A DNA stretch of 31,933 nucleotides from DAOUGC01 sp034429695 (lineage in GTDB: Bacteria; Chloroflexota; Anaerolineae; Anaerolineales; Anaerolineaceae): assembly GCA_034429695.1 (NCBI GenBank), contig DAOUGC010000075.1, positions 1 through 31,933 of the forward strand, read 5' to 3'. Shown piece by piece: positions 16,018 through 23,635 of the stretch (positions are counted from its first letter, which is position 1; each line of letters begins with the position of its first letter). The position numbers and the translations under genes were made by a program. The notes below the pieces were generated by a model that saw only the letters and a program-made list of their open reading frames with translations, did not search any database and was not told the DNA's origin.

Positions 16018-16869
16018 ATGATCCGTATTATTGCAGACACCACCAGCAGCATCCCTGTTGAAGAAGCCGCCCGCCTGGGGATTGGTTATCTTCCACAAAT
16101 CATCGTTTTCGGAGAGAAGAGTTATCGTGATGATAATGAGCTGAGCTCGGAACAATTCCTCGAACTGCTCAAAGGCTCGTCAGCACTTCCGAAAACAGCC
16201 GCTCCTCCGCCGGTTCTTTACAACCCCATCTATGAAGAAGTGGTTAAAGCCGGTGATACAGCAATTGTTTTGTGCCCGTCTTCTGAAATGAGCGGAACGT
16301 TCCGCAGCGCCACAGTCGCTGCAGAAGATTTCCCCCATGCGGATATACGCATTATTGATACCCGCACCATTGGCGGCGGCCTGGCAACCCTGGTTCTGAA
16401 AGCGGTGGAAATGGTCAATACCGGTGCAACCGCTGATGAAATTATCACCACCATCAAGGAAATGAGCTGCCGGGAGCGGATTTTCTTCCTGGTTGATACA
16501 CTCGAATATCTGCAAAAAGGTGGGCGTATCGGCGGCGCTCAGGCGCTTGTCGGCAGCCTGCTGCAGGTGAAACCCATCCTCACCGTCAAGGATGGACGGG
16601 TGGTGCCGGGTGAAAGCCAGCGTACAAAACGCCGCGCACTCGCCCGCATCATCGAACTGATCCAGTCGAATATGCCAGCCAATCCAACCGATGCCCAAAT
16701 CAGCATCTTTCATGGCGGCGTACCGGGGGAAGCCGGGCAGTTGGGTGAAGACATCCGCGCAGCCGTAGGAGTTCCAGAGGTCAGAATTTACAACATGCCC
16801 CCTGCCATCATTGTCCATGCCGGTCCGGGTGTGATTGCGGTCAGCATCTTCACAGATACACCCCAGTAA
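16018..16869 (+). CDS. DegV family (FakB-like) fatty-acid-binding protein
   Basis: A 283-residue cytosolic protein with the two-domain DegV fold. Members bind a fatty acid and, with the kinase FakA, present it for phosphorylation. Visible marks are IIADTTSSIP at the start, EMSGTFRSA, LEYLQKGGRI and a C-terminal IIVHAGPGVIAV, in which the His contacts the acyl carboxylate in the family. The usual TSQPS segment reads KTAAPPP, a divergence in the ligand loop. No fakA is nearby. ATG 16018 has AAGGA upstream. A strong terminator follows the stop. Confidence 0.93.
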   Translation: MIRIIADTTSSIPVEEAARLGIGYLPQIIVFGEKSYRDDNELSSEQFLELLKGSSALPKTAAPPPVLYNPIYEEVVKAGDTAIVLCPSSEMSGTFRSATVAAEDFPHADIRIIDTRTIGGGLATLVLKAVEMVNTGATADEIITTIKEMSCRERIFFLVDTLEYLQKGGRIGGAQALVGSLLQVKPILTVKDGRVVPGESQRTKRRALARIIELIQSNMPANPTDAQISIFHGGVPGEAGQLGEDIRAAVGVPEVRIYNMPPAIIVHAGPGVIAVSIFTDTPQ

Positions 16870-16876
16870 ACAAACG

Positions 16877-16910
16877 ACCGCCTTCTCCAGATGCTGAGAA
16901 GGCGGTTTTC
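16877..16910 (+). terminator. Rho-independent terminator after degV
   Basis: A perfect 11-bp stem, ACCGCCTTCTC (16877-16887) with GAGAAGGCGGT (16896-16906), has an 8-base loop and is followed by TTTC. It closes the peptidase-prs-degV unit. The next gene starts only 32 bases beyond it. Confidence 0.85.
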
Positions 16911-16941
16911 ATTATCAACCATCCAATCAGGTGATGTTTGT

Positions 16942-17694
16942 ATGATTAATCGAAAGAAAAAGATACTCCTTACCGGAGGATGCGGCAAGATCGGTTCATA
17001 TTTTGCCAGCCAGTTCGCTCATCAATATGATTTCCGTATCGTTGATCGCCGTCCGTGGGATCCCTCCCTGTACGGCAATATTCCGCACGAATTTATCCAT
17101 GATGATTTATTGACCCTGGAAGATTGCCGGAGAGTTTGCAAAGGCATGGATGTGGTCGTGCATCTGGCAGCCGACGCCTCACCCGAGGCTGACTTTATGG
17201 AATCATTGCTGGACAATAACATCAGAGCAACCTATAACATCTTTGAGGCTGCCGCCCTTGAAGGCTGTTCGCGTTTCATTTATGCCAGCAGTGTACATGC
17301 TGTTGCCTCGCATCCAGCCGAGGTGCAAATTCACACAGACATGCCGGTCAGACCCACCTCCATGTACGGAGTGACCAAATGTTTTGGTGAAGCCATGGCG
17401 GCCCACTACGCCTGCAATATGGGTTTGCCATCCATTGCCATCCGCATCGGCGCCTATCTGCACCCTGATGAGCTTGATCTGTTGGAGCCATACGCGCGCG
17501 ACGCCTATCTGCATCCTGATGACTTCAACCACCTATTGGTTCAGTGCATCGAAATACCTGATGTGCCCTTTCTGATCGCAGCCGGAATATCCGATAATCG
17601 TTATAAACGGCTGGATCTGACCGAAACCCGCAGCGTGCTTCACTACCAACCCAAAGCCGACATTTTCACCATGTTGGGACTTCTGCCAGAATAA
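16942..17694 (+). CDS. NAD-dependent epimerase/dehydratase family protein (uronate dehydrogenase-like)
   Basis: A 250-residue extended-SDR enzyme. It has the nucleotide motif TGGCGKIG (11-18), the HLAADAS segment, the active-site Ser in YASSVHA (S116/S117) and the catalytic YGVTK (Y142, K146). The short length and the phrases YGVTKCFGEAMA and AIRIGAYL resemble uronate dehydrogenases and related NAD-dependent sugar oxidoreductases more than full-length UDP-sugar epimerases. The substrate is therefore uncertain. ATG 16942 has AGGTGA seven bases upstream. It begins just after the degV terminator and stops one base from the end of the convergent alcohol dehydrogenase. Confidence 0.88.
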   Translation: MINRKKKILLTGGCGKIGSYFASQFAHQYDFRIVDRRPWDPSLYGNIPHEFIHDDLLTLEDCRRVCKGMDVVVHLAADASPEADFMESLLDNNIRATYNIFEAAALEGCSRFIYASSVHAVASHPAEVQIHTDMPVRPTSMYGVTKCFGEAMAAHYACNMGLPSIAIRIGAYLHPDELDLLEPYARDAYLHPDDFNHLLVQCIEIPDVPFLIAAGISDNRYKRLDLTETRSVLHYQPKADIFTMLGLLPE

Positions 17695-17695
17695 C

Positions 17696-18859
17696 CTAAT
17701 ACGCGTTTTTCAACACATTAACCAACTCATCGGTGGACAACAGAACCGGGTTGGCTTTCATGCTGCTCGCTGTCTGTGAGGTCAGTGCAATCTGTTTCAG
17801 TTCGTCACCTTTAACGCCCAGTTCCCCCAGACGTTTAAGCGGCAGATCAGTCAGCAGCTCTCGCAACCATGCCACCCCGTCTTCAGCAGTTGCTTCACGG
17901 TTTCCAGTGAGAATGGCAGCCAGCTCCTGATATCGTTTCAATCCCGGGTGTTCAGGATGGCGCAATTTCATTGCCTGAATATTCACCTCGCAACCATTCG
18001 GCAGAAGGGCAGCACATACGGCTCCATGCGGCGCAGAATACATTCCACCGATCACCCCGGCCAACCCATGTACAACCCCAAGGCCCGAATTGGCGAGCGC
18101 CAACCCACCATACAGGCTTGCAAGCGACATCGCTTCACGGGATTGAAGATCGCGCCCATCCATGCAGGCAACCCGAATGGCTTTCCCTGCCAGTTCAACA
18201 CCCTTCAAACAGAAAATGTCGGCAAGCTCATTGGCGCGTGCTGATACATACGGCTCAATCAACTGGGTAAGCACATCCATGCCGGTCGCCGCTGTGATTT
18301 CAGGAGGAACCGTCAGGGTCAATTCCGGGTCAACCAGTGCGATTTCCGGCAACATCCACAGGCTTCGCAAACTGACCTTCACGCGTTGATCAGGCACAGC
18401 AATCACCGCGTTGCGGGTCACTTCACTACCTGTCCCTGCAGTTGTGGGAAGCGCAATGCATGGAACCCCCGGCTTTGAAATTGCCTTACCTTTTCCAACC
18501 ACCTCAAGATAATCCATGAGCGGCCCTGGATTTTTAATGAGGATGGATACAGTCTTTGCGGCATCAATCACACTACCACCGCCCAGACCGATTACCACAT
18601 CCGGCGGATCATTCCCCACCCGGTTGAGTATATCTTCCAATGTGTCAACGTCAGGCTCTGAATGAATGGCAACCGAGCGCACGCTCATCCCGGCTGCGCT
18701 CAACCCGCTTATGATCCCAGACGGATCAAATCCTCCACCGCCATGCACAACAAGAGCCGAACGCCCGAAGGACAATGCCAGTTCAGGCAGCATTTTCCTT
18801 TTTCCACTTCCGAACAGGATGCGCCCCGCCGTGGCGAAATCAAATGGCATCATTCCCAT
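17696..18859 (-). CDS. Iron-containing (group III) alcohol dehydrogenase family protein
   Basis: A 387-residue NAD(P)-dependent oxidoreductase of the Fe-ADH family. The cofactor loop GLGGGSVIDAAK is at 91-102, and TTAGTGSEVT follows at 139-148. Metal-ligand positions are D195, Q199, H264 and H278: the first histidine of the usual D-x3-H is a glutamine (GMDVLTQLIEP). This may change the metal or reflect a known subfamily with that replacement. Substrate is unknown; members act on short alcohols, aldehydes or hydroxy acids. The ATG at 18859 has GGGAG about 7 bases upstream and overlaps the end of the LsrG-like gene. Confidence 0.92.
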   Translation of the reverse strand: MGMMPFDFATAGRILFGSGKRKMLPELALSFGRSALVVHGGGGFDPSGIISGLSAAGMSVRSVAIHSEPDVDTLEDILNRVGNDPPDVVIGLGGGSVIDAAKTVSILIKNPGPLMDYLEVVGKGKAISKPGVPCIALPTTAGTGSEVTRNAVIAVPDQRVKVSLRSLWMLPEIALVDPELTLTVPPEITAATGMDVLTQLIEPYVSARANELADIFCLKGVELAGKAIRVACMDGRDLQSREAMSLASLYGGLALANSGLGVVHGLAGVIGGMYSAPHGAVCAALLPNGCEVNIQAMKLRHPEHPGLKRYQELAAILTGNREATAEDGVAWLRELLTDLPLKRLGELGVKGDELKQIALTSQTASSMKANPVLLSTDELVNVLKNAY

Positions 18860-19158
18860 CCATCGTCTCCCGGAAAAACATTGACGTGCCTGATCGCCTG
18901 ACGCGGTTCAGCCATCCAATCCTGCACCGTTTCCCGCCAGCGCTGGTAATGTTCGGTTTCACGGTGTCTGGCCGGCGCGTCAGCATCCCTGAAGACTTCC
19001 ACCAGGGTAAACCTGGTTGGATCTTCCACCTGTTGGAGAAAATCAAAGCGGGCAACACCGCTTTCCATGGCGCTGTTTTCAGCGTTGTAGCGCGTGATCT
19101 CAATAAACTGCTGCACAAATTCCGGTTTTACATGCACCTGAACCAGTGAAATGATCAT
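18850..19158 (-). CDS. LsrG-like / antibiotic biosynthesis monooxygenase (ABM) domain protein
   Basis: A 102-residue single ABM-fold protein. The pattern RFDFLQQVEDPTRFTLVE, followed by HRETEHYQRWRE and MAEPRQ...NVFP, is close to LsrG, the isomerase acting on phosphorylated AI-2, and to related small ferredoxin-fold enzymes. None of the other lsr genes is present, so an AI-2 role is not supported. It overlaps the following alcohol dehydrogenase by ten bases, suggesting joint action on a carbonyl substrate. ATG 19158 has a perfect AGGAGG ribosome-binding site. Confidence 0.88.
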   Translation of the reverse strand: MIISLVQVHVKPEFVQQFIEITRYNAENSAMESGVARFDFLQQVEDPTRFTLVEVFRDADAPARHRETEHYQRWRETVQDWMAEPRQAIRHVNVFPGDDGWE

Positions 19159-19187
19159 TTTTCCTCCTATGATGGTCTTTCTCCCAA

Positions 19188-19193
19188 ATTATA
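19188..19193 (-). promoter_or_regulatory. Possible -10 box for the LsrG-like/ADH pair
   Basis: TATAAT on the minus strand (19193-19188) lies about 30 bases upstream of the start codon and downstream of the hppA terminator. I find no good -35 at the expected distance. Confidence 0.35.
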
Positions 19194-19240
19194 TATCCAG
19201 CCGTCGCGTAGATGGTTTGTGAGTACGAAAAGAAACCAAT

Positions 19241-19266
19241 AAAAAAGGAGGAGCCGAAGCTCCTCC
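19241..19266 (-). terminator. Rho-independent terminator of hppA
   Basis: Read on the minus strand, GGAGGAGC and GCTCCTCC form a perfect 8-bp stem (19266-19259 with 19254-19247) closed by a TTCG tetraloop and followed by TTTTTT (19246-19241). It lies 26 bases past the hppA stop. UUCG loops are unusually stable. Confidence 0.93.
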
Positions 19267-19292
19267 AAATCGTGCAATTATGTCCTGTATGC

Positions 19293-21596
19293 TTACTTTG
19301 CGGCTTCAAATTCCTTGGCCGGCTTGTTCGAGGCAGAGATTGCCCAGATCACCGCTGCCACCAGGGCGGCGGCAACAATCCAGCCCACCACACCCAGATC
19401 CTGGTACTTCACAATGACCGGGGCAGCCAGCAACGAAACCAGGTTGACTACCTTAATCATCGGGTTCAAAGCCGGACCAGCAGTATCCTTCAATGGGTCG
19501 CCAACGGTGTCGCCAACCACGCCAGCTTTGTGCCGATCAGAACCCTTGCCGGTGTTGTTTTCCAAGTTGCGCGGCTCATCTTCAATGGCTTTCTTGGCAT
19601 TGTCCCACGCGCCACCAGCATTTGACATAAACACAGCCAGCAACTGACCGCTCAGGATAACACCAGCCAGGAAACCACCCAGGGCTTCCACCTGCAGGAT
19701 CATACCAACCACCAGCGGCATAAGCACCGAGATGGTCGCAAGGGGCAGCAATTCTTTCTGAGCCGAAGCAGTGGAAATACCAACGGCATTGGCGTAGTCA
19801 GGCTTGACAGTGCCTTCCATGATGCCAGGGATGCGGAACTGGCGGCGTACTTCCTCCACGATCTGACCGGCAGCCCGGGAGACGGCGCGAATGGAAAGGG
19901 CGCTGAACAACCAGGGCAAAGCACCACCCAGCAGGAAGCCAACAAATACACGCGTATCTGAAATGCGGATAAATTCCATCACCGGCACGTTCAACTGCGC
20001 CTGGACACGTCCAATATCTGTAATAAATGAAGCAAATAGCGACACTGCCGCGATGACCGCAGAAGCAATGGCAACGCCCTTTGTAATGGCTTTGGTGGTA
20101 TTGCCGACGGCATCCAGGTCGGCCATGATCTGGCGGGCGCGCAGGGTGTTCTCATCGGTCTCGCCGTGCCATGCCATTTCACCGATACCATTGGCATTGT
20201 CAGAGATGGGACCATATGAGTCCATGGCCACATTATTGCCGGTATGTGAGAGCATACCAATGCCAACCATGGCAACAGCGTATAGAACGTATACAGGGGC
20301 TTCACTTCCGTACAACAGCAAAGCGAAGATAAAGGAAACTGCGATCACGACCAGCGCCCACACCGATGATTCCATGCCAACCGCCAGACCGGAAAGAATG
20401 GTGGTTGCAGGACCGGTGTTGGTGCTCTTCACGATTTCGCGTACGGGAGCACGCTTGGTGGAAGTGAAGTAGGAAGTCAGTGGATTGAAGGCCACAGCCA
20501 GTGCAACACCGATGGTGGTCAGCATGCCCAGGCGCCAGTCATTGGCATACCAGATGGCAACCACAAACGCCCACAACACGGTATTGACTGAGGAGACTTC
20601 GTATGAACGGAACATGGATTCTTCGGCGTCATGCGCACGAAGGAACTTGATCGGGAATTTCTCCCAGATGGGCACTGTGAATGTTCCCAGGATGGATGAA
20701 ATCACGCCGATACCGCGGATGATCAACGGGAACACGATCCATTTGAGATCGCCAGTCAGCGCAACCAGAGCCAGACCCAGGATCAGGGCGGACACAATGG
20801 TGACTTCGTAGCTCTCGAAGATATCGGCCGCCATACCGGCGCAGTCGCCAACATTATCGCCAACCAGGTCGGCGATGACCGCAGCATTGCGCGGATCGTC
20901 TTCGGGAATGTCCTTTTCCACCTTGCCAACCAGGTCAGCACCAACATCAGCAGCCTTGGTGAAGATACCGCCACCAACGCGCATGAACAACGCCAGCAGG
21001 GTGCCGCCAAAGCCGAAGCCCAGCAGCGCATCAGGGGCAGCCGTTCCAAAGATGATGAAGATAACCGTTCCACCCAGGAGTCCCAGCCCATCAGTGAGCA
21101 TGCCAGTAATGGTACCGGCGTAGTAGGCAATGGAAAGGGCTTCATTAAAACCGCGTTTGGCAGCCGAGGCAGCGCGCACACTGGCCTGGATGGCCATGCG
21201 CATACCCAGTTGACCAACGATAAGCGAGAAGCTGGCACCCATGATGAAGGCAACGGTGCGACCAATGGCAATAATGAGATTGGTGTTGGTGGGGAATTCC
21301 TCGACCGCTTCGGGGGTCGGCGGAACAACGTAAACGCTCAGGAAAAGCGCAACGCCCAACAACGCAATCGCCGGCAAAATCGACTTCAACTGACGGCTCA
21401 GGTAGCTGTTGGCGCCAACACGAATGGCATCCCAAACTTCCTGCATTTTCTCCGTCCCCTTGTCCTTGTTCAGGACGGTGCCCCGTAACAACCAGGCATA
21501 CAGAAGACTGATGAATGCTGTGACCAGAACAGCAACGACGGCAACCTGCTCGAAATTATTCAAGCCGTGGTTGGCCAGACCCAATATATTCCACAT
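19293..21596 (-). CDS. hppA: Membrane-bound proton-translocating pyrophosphatase, K+-independent type
   Basis: A 767-residue membrane protein with about 15-16 helices that couples hydrolysis of pyrophosphate to ion pumping. The substrate site is visible as DVGADLVGKVEKD (217-229) with DNVGDCAGMAAD (247-258), and again near the C-terminus as GVVGDTVGDPLKD. The diagnostic segment reads GNTTKAITKG: K502 and T505 occupy the positions that are Ala/Gly in K+-dependent enzymes. By the established rule this is the K+-independent, H+-pumping class. The start ATG 21596 has GGAGGTAAGC directly before it; a longer frame lacks support. It has its own promoter and terminator, so it is monocistronic. Confidence 0.96.
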   Translation of the reverse strand: MWNILGLANHGLNNFEQVAVVAVLVTAFISLLYAWLLRGTVLNKDKGTEKMQEVWDAIRVGANSYLSRQLKSILPAIALLGVALFLSVYVVPPTPEAVEEFPTNTNLIIAIGRTVAFIMGASFSLIVGQLGMRMAIQASVRAASAAKRGFNEALSIAYYAGTITGMLTDGLGLLGGTVIFIIFGTAAPDALLGFGFGGTLLALFMRVGGGIFTKAADVGADLVGKVEKDIPEDDPRNAAVIADLVGDNVGDCAGMAADIFESYEVTIVSALILGLALVALTGDLKWIVFPLIIRGIGVISSILGTFTVPIWEKFPIKFLRAHDAEESMFRSYEVSSVNTVLWAFVVAIWYANDWRLGMLTTIGVALAVAFNPLTSYFTSTKRAPVREIVKSTNTGPATTILSGLAVGMESSVWALVVIAVSFIFALLLYGSEAPVYVLYAVAMVGIGMLSHTGNNVAMDSYGPISDNANGIGEMAWHGETDENTLRARQIMADLDAVGNTTKAITKGVAIASAVIAAVSLFASFITDIGRVQAQLNVPVMEFIRISDTRVFVGFLLGGALPWLFSALSIRAVSRAAGQIVEEVRRQFRIPGIMEGTVKPDYANAVGISTASAQKELLPLATISVLMPLVVGMILQVEALGGFLAGVILSGQLLAVFMSNAGGAWDNAKKAIEDEPRNLENNTGKGSDRHKAGVVGDTVGDPLKDTAGPALNPMIKVVNLVSLLAAPVIVKYQDLGVVGWIVAAALVAAVIWAISASNKPAKEFEAAK

Positions 21597-21680
21597 GCTT
21601 ACCTCCGGATAGAGTTGGAAAATAAAAAGCAAAATACCCTATACGCCCAATATAACCCTGTTTCCAGACACACTCGTTCA

Positions 21681-21708
21681 ATTTTACTCCTTGTGGCTGA
21701 ATTGTCAA
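21681..21708 (-). promoter_or_regulatory. Strong sigma-70-type promoter of hppA
   Basis: On the minus strand a perfect TTGACA (21708-21703), a 16-base spacer and TAAAAT (21686-21681) precede hppA, with an expected leader of nearly 80 bases. It is the best promoter match in the window. Confidence 0.75.
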
Positions 21709-21745
21709 TTAAATATTAGCAATTTATTAGAGCAGATCATGCTTA

Positions 21746-21774
21746 TTGACTTTCACTTTCCATTGTTGTATAGT
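21746..21774 (+). promoter_or_regulatory. Sigma-70-type promoter of the ABC exporter operon
   Basis: TTGACT (21746-21751), a 17-base spacer and TATAGT (21769-21774) fit a sigma-70 promoter. The transcript would have a leader of about 130 bases before the ATG at 21912. Together with the hppA promoter this fills the 315-base divergent gap 21597-21911; I see no further gene there. Confidence 0.7.
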
Positions 21775-21815
21775 GTTATGCGGCATATTTCTGGTTTGGC
21801 AAGGCATACTTCCAC

Positions 21816-21838
21816 CGGGCGGAATGAAATTCCGCTCG
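21816..21838 (+). promoter_or_regulatory. Hairpin in the leader of the ABC exporter operon
   Basis: A 10-bp stem with one G-U pair (21816-21825 with 21829-21838) and a 3-base loop lies inside the predicted leader; its core is GCGGAAT-GAA-ATTCCGC. It lacks a U-run, so it is not an ordinary terminator. It could be an mRNA stability element or an operator. Confidence 0.45.
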
Positions 21839-21911
21839 TTTCATCGTCTGGATGGGCCCCTTCAAACGGTGGCACATCATCATAAACCCTCCACCTTCTG
21901 AGGAGATACGA

Positions 21912-22892
21912 ATGATCCGTGTTTCGAATCTCACCAAAAATTACGGCCTGAGAAGAGCAGTAGATCAACTGAGTTTTACCATCGAAAAAGGCGAGATTGT
22001 GGCTTTTCTGGGCCCCAACGGCGCAGGAAAAACCACCACCATGCGCATCCTTGCCGGGTACATGCCGCCCACCTCCGGCGAGGTCAATATCGGCGGGTTT
22101 GACATCCTTGAAAACTCCATGGATGTTCGCAAGATCGTCGGTTATCTTCCAGAGACGGTTCCGCTATACAATGAAATGACCGTCTTTGACTATCTCCAAT
22201 ACATGGCCGACCTCCGCAATATGAAAGACAGCGATGACCGTGTCATGGAAGTCCTGGAAATGGTCCAGTTGGCTGACCGTGCCAACGGATACATTGGCAA
22301 GCTCTCCAAAGGCATGCGCCAGCGTCTCGGTCTTGCTCAGGCTTTGATTCACAAACCGGATGTTTTGATCCTCGATGAACCCACCATTGGTCTTGACCCG
22401 GCGCAGATTATTGAAGTTCGCAATTTGATCCGCGAAGTGGGAAAAGAACACACCGTGTTGCTCTCCACACACATCCTCTCTGAAGCACAGCAAGTTTGTG
22501 ACCGTGTATTGATCATTAATCACGGTCATATTGTTGCGGAAGATACCACCGAAGGCCTGCAAAACAGTCTGATGGGTTCCAAACGCGTGGTTGTCGAATT
22601 GGGCACAAGCGGTGGAAAAGACCCCGAAAGCGCGCTCCCCACCATTCGGGCCATCCCCAATGTGCTTTCAGCGAGCTTGAAGGACAATGCCATCGAATTT
22701 GAAATATCCCCACAATCTGACCCGCGTCCTGAAGTGGCTCGCGCACTGGTAACAGCCGGCTATGACCTGCTCTCCATGCGCCAGACCAGCCTCAGCCTGG
22801 AAGAGATCTTCCTCCAGCTCACCAGCGAGGAGAGACCGCAACTGGAACCGGAAGAATTAACCGACATCGAACCAGAAGAACAGGAAGGGTGA
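21912..22892 (+). CDS. ABC transporter ATP-binding protein (GldA/NosF-like)
   Basis: A 326-residue ATPase that powers the membrane complex encoded next to it. Walker A is GPNGAGKTT (34-42), the signature is LSKGMRQRLGLAQAL, and Walker B is VLILDEPTIGLDP, followed by the switch H in LLSTHIL. After the ATPase core there is a C-terminal regulatory domain of about 90 residues and an acidic tail (EPEELTDIEPEEQEG). ATG 21912 has AGGAG six bases upstream; a longer in-frame start lacks a ribosome-binding site. First gene of a four-gene operon matching the gldA-gldF-gldG order plus DUF4340. Confidence 0.94.
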   Translation: MIRVSNLTKNYGLRRAVDQLSFTIEKGEIVAFLGPNGAGKTTTMRILAGYMPPTSGEVNIGGFDILENSMDVRKIVGYLPETVPLYNEMTVFDYLQYMADLRNMKDSDDRVMEVLEMVQLADRANGYIGKLSKGMRQRLGLAQALIHKPDVLILDEPTIGLDPAQIIEVRNLIREVGKEHTVLLSTHILSEAQQVCDRVLIINHGHIVAEDTTEGLQNSLMGSKRVVVELGTSGGKDPESALPTIRAIPNVLSASLKDNAIEFEISPQSDPRPEVARALVTAGYDLLSMRQTSLSLEEIFLQLTSEERPQLEPEELTDIEPEEQEG

Positions 22893-22897
22893 TACCT

Positions 22898-23635
22898 ATG
22901 CGAAACATCTGGGTGATTGCCAAACGCGAGTTCAATCTGTACTTTATCAGTCCCATTGCCTACCTGGTCTTCTTTGTGACCCTGTTGACCATTGGCGGCT
23001 TGTTGTATCTGGATATTGTCTTTGCAGCCCAAACCCAGCAGTTTGTCCCCAATATTCAGCGCTCGTTTCAACTGTTGATCTTTCCCATTTTCTTCCTTGC
23101 CATCCCTGCCCTCACCATGCGTACAGTCTCCGAAGAAAATCGGTCAGGCACCCTGGAACTGTTGTTGACCGCTCCGGTTGCCGACTGGCACCTGGTGGTG
23201 GGAAAATGGCTGGGTGCATTCATGCTTTTCCTGCTTCTCACCCTGATTACCTGGATTTATCCGGTCATACTAAACCAATTGATCTCACCCGGGATTGATC
23301 AGGGCATCCTGCTGTCTGGCTACCTTGGCGTTGTTCTCATCTCTGCCACACTGTGCGGCATTGGCGTGATGACATCTTCTTTTTTCAGCAACCAGATTGC
23401 AGCATTCTTTGCAGCCATCGGCATCATCATTGTGTTCTGGGTGATTGGCAGCCCGGCACAGATACTCTCCGGCACAGCCGCAGATGTTTTCCGCTATCTC
23501 AGCCTTACGGAACACTTCTATAATAATTTGTTGGTCGGCGTCGTCCGCCTCGACGACGTTCTGTTTTACCTGAGCTTCACCGCCCTGTGCCTGTTCCTTG
23601 GCTCCATTTCTGTTGAAACCCGGAGGTGGCGATAA
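22898..23635 (+). CDS. ABC-2 type permease (GldF-like)
   Basis: A 245-residue membrane protein with six predicted helices. It has the conserved cytosolic segment TVSEENRSGTLELLLTAPV after the second helix, typical of GldF/NosY-like ABC-2 permeases. ATG 22898 is preferred over the GTG at 22889, which overlaps the upstream stop, because AGGGTGA is correctly placed for the ATG. It partners the ATPase upstream and the GldG-like protein downstream, whose ATG overlaps its stop codon (TAATG). The exported substrate is unknown. Confidence 0.92.
   Translation: MRNIWVIAKREFNLYFISPIAYLVFFVTLLTIGGLLYLDIVFAAQTQQFVPNIQRSFQLLIFPIFFLAIPALTMRTVSEENRSGTLELLLTAPVADWHLVVGKWLGAFMLFLLLTLITWIYPVILNQLISPGIDQGILLSGYLGVVLISATLCGIGVMTSSFFSNQIAAFFAAIGIIIVFWVIGSPAQILSGTAADVFRYLSLTEHFYNNLLVGVVRLDDVLFYLSFTALCLFLGSISVETRRWR

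Noticed and set aside
18850..19158. AI-2 quorum-sensing (lsr) locus
   Set aside because: An LsrG-like fold alone is not enough; no lsrK, lsrF or transporter genes are in the window.
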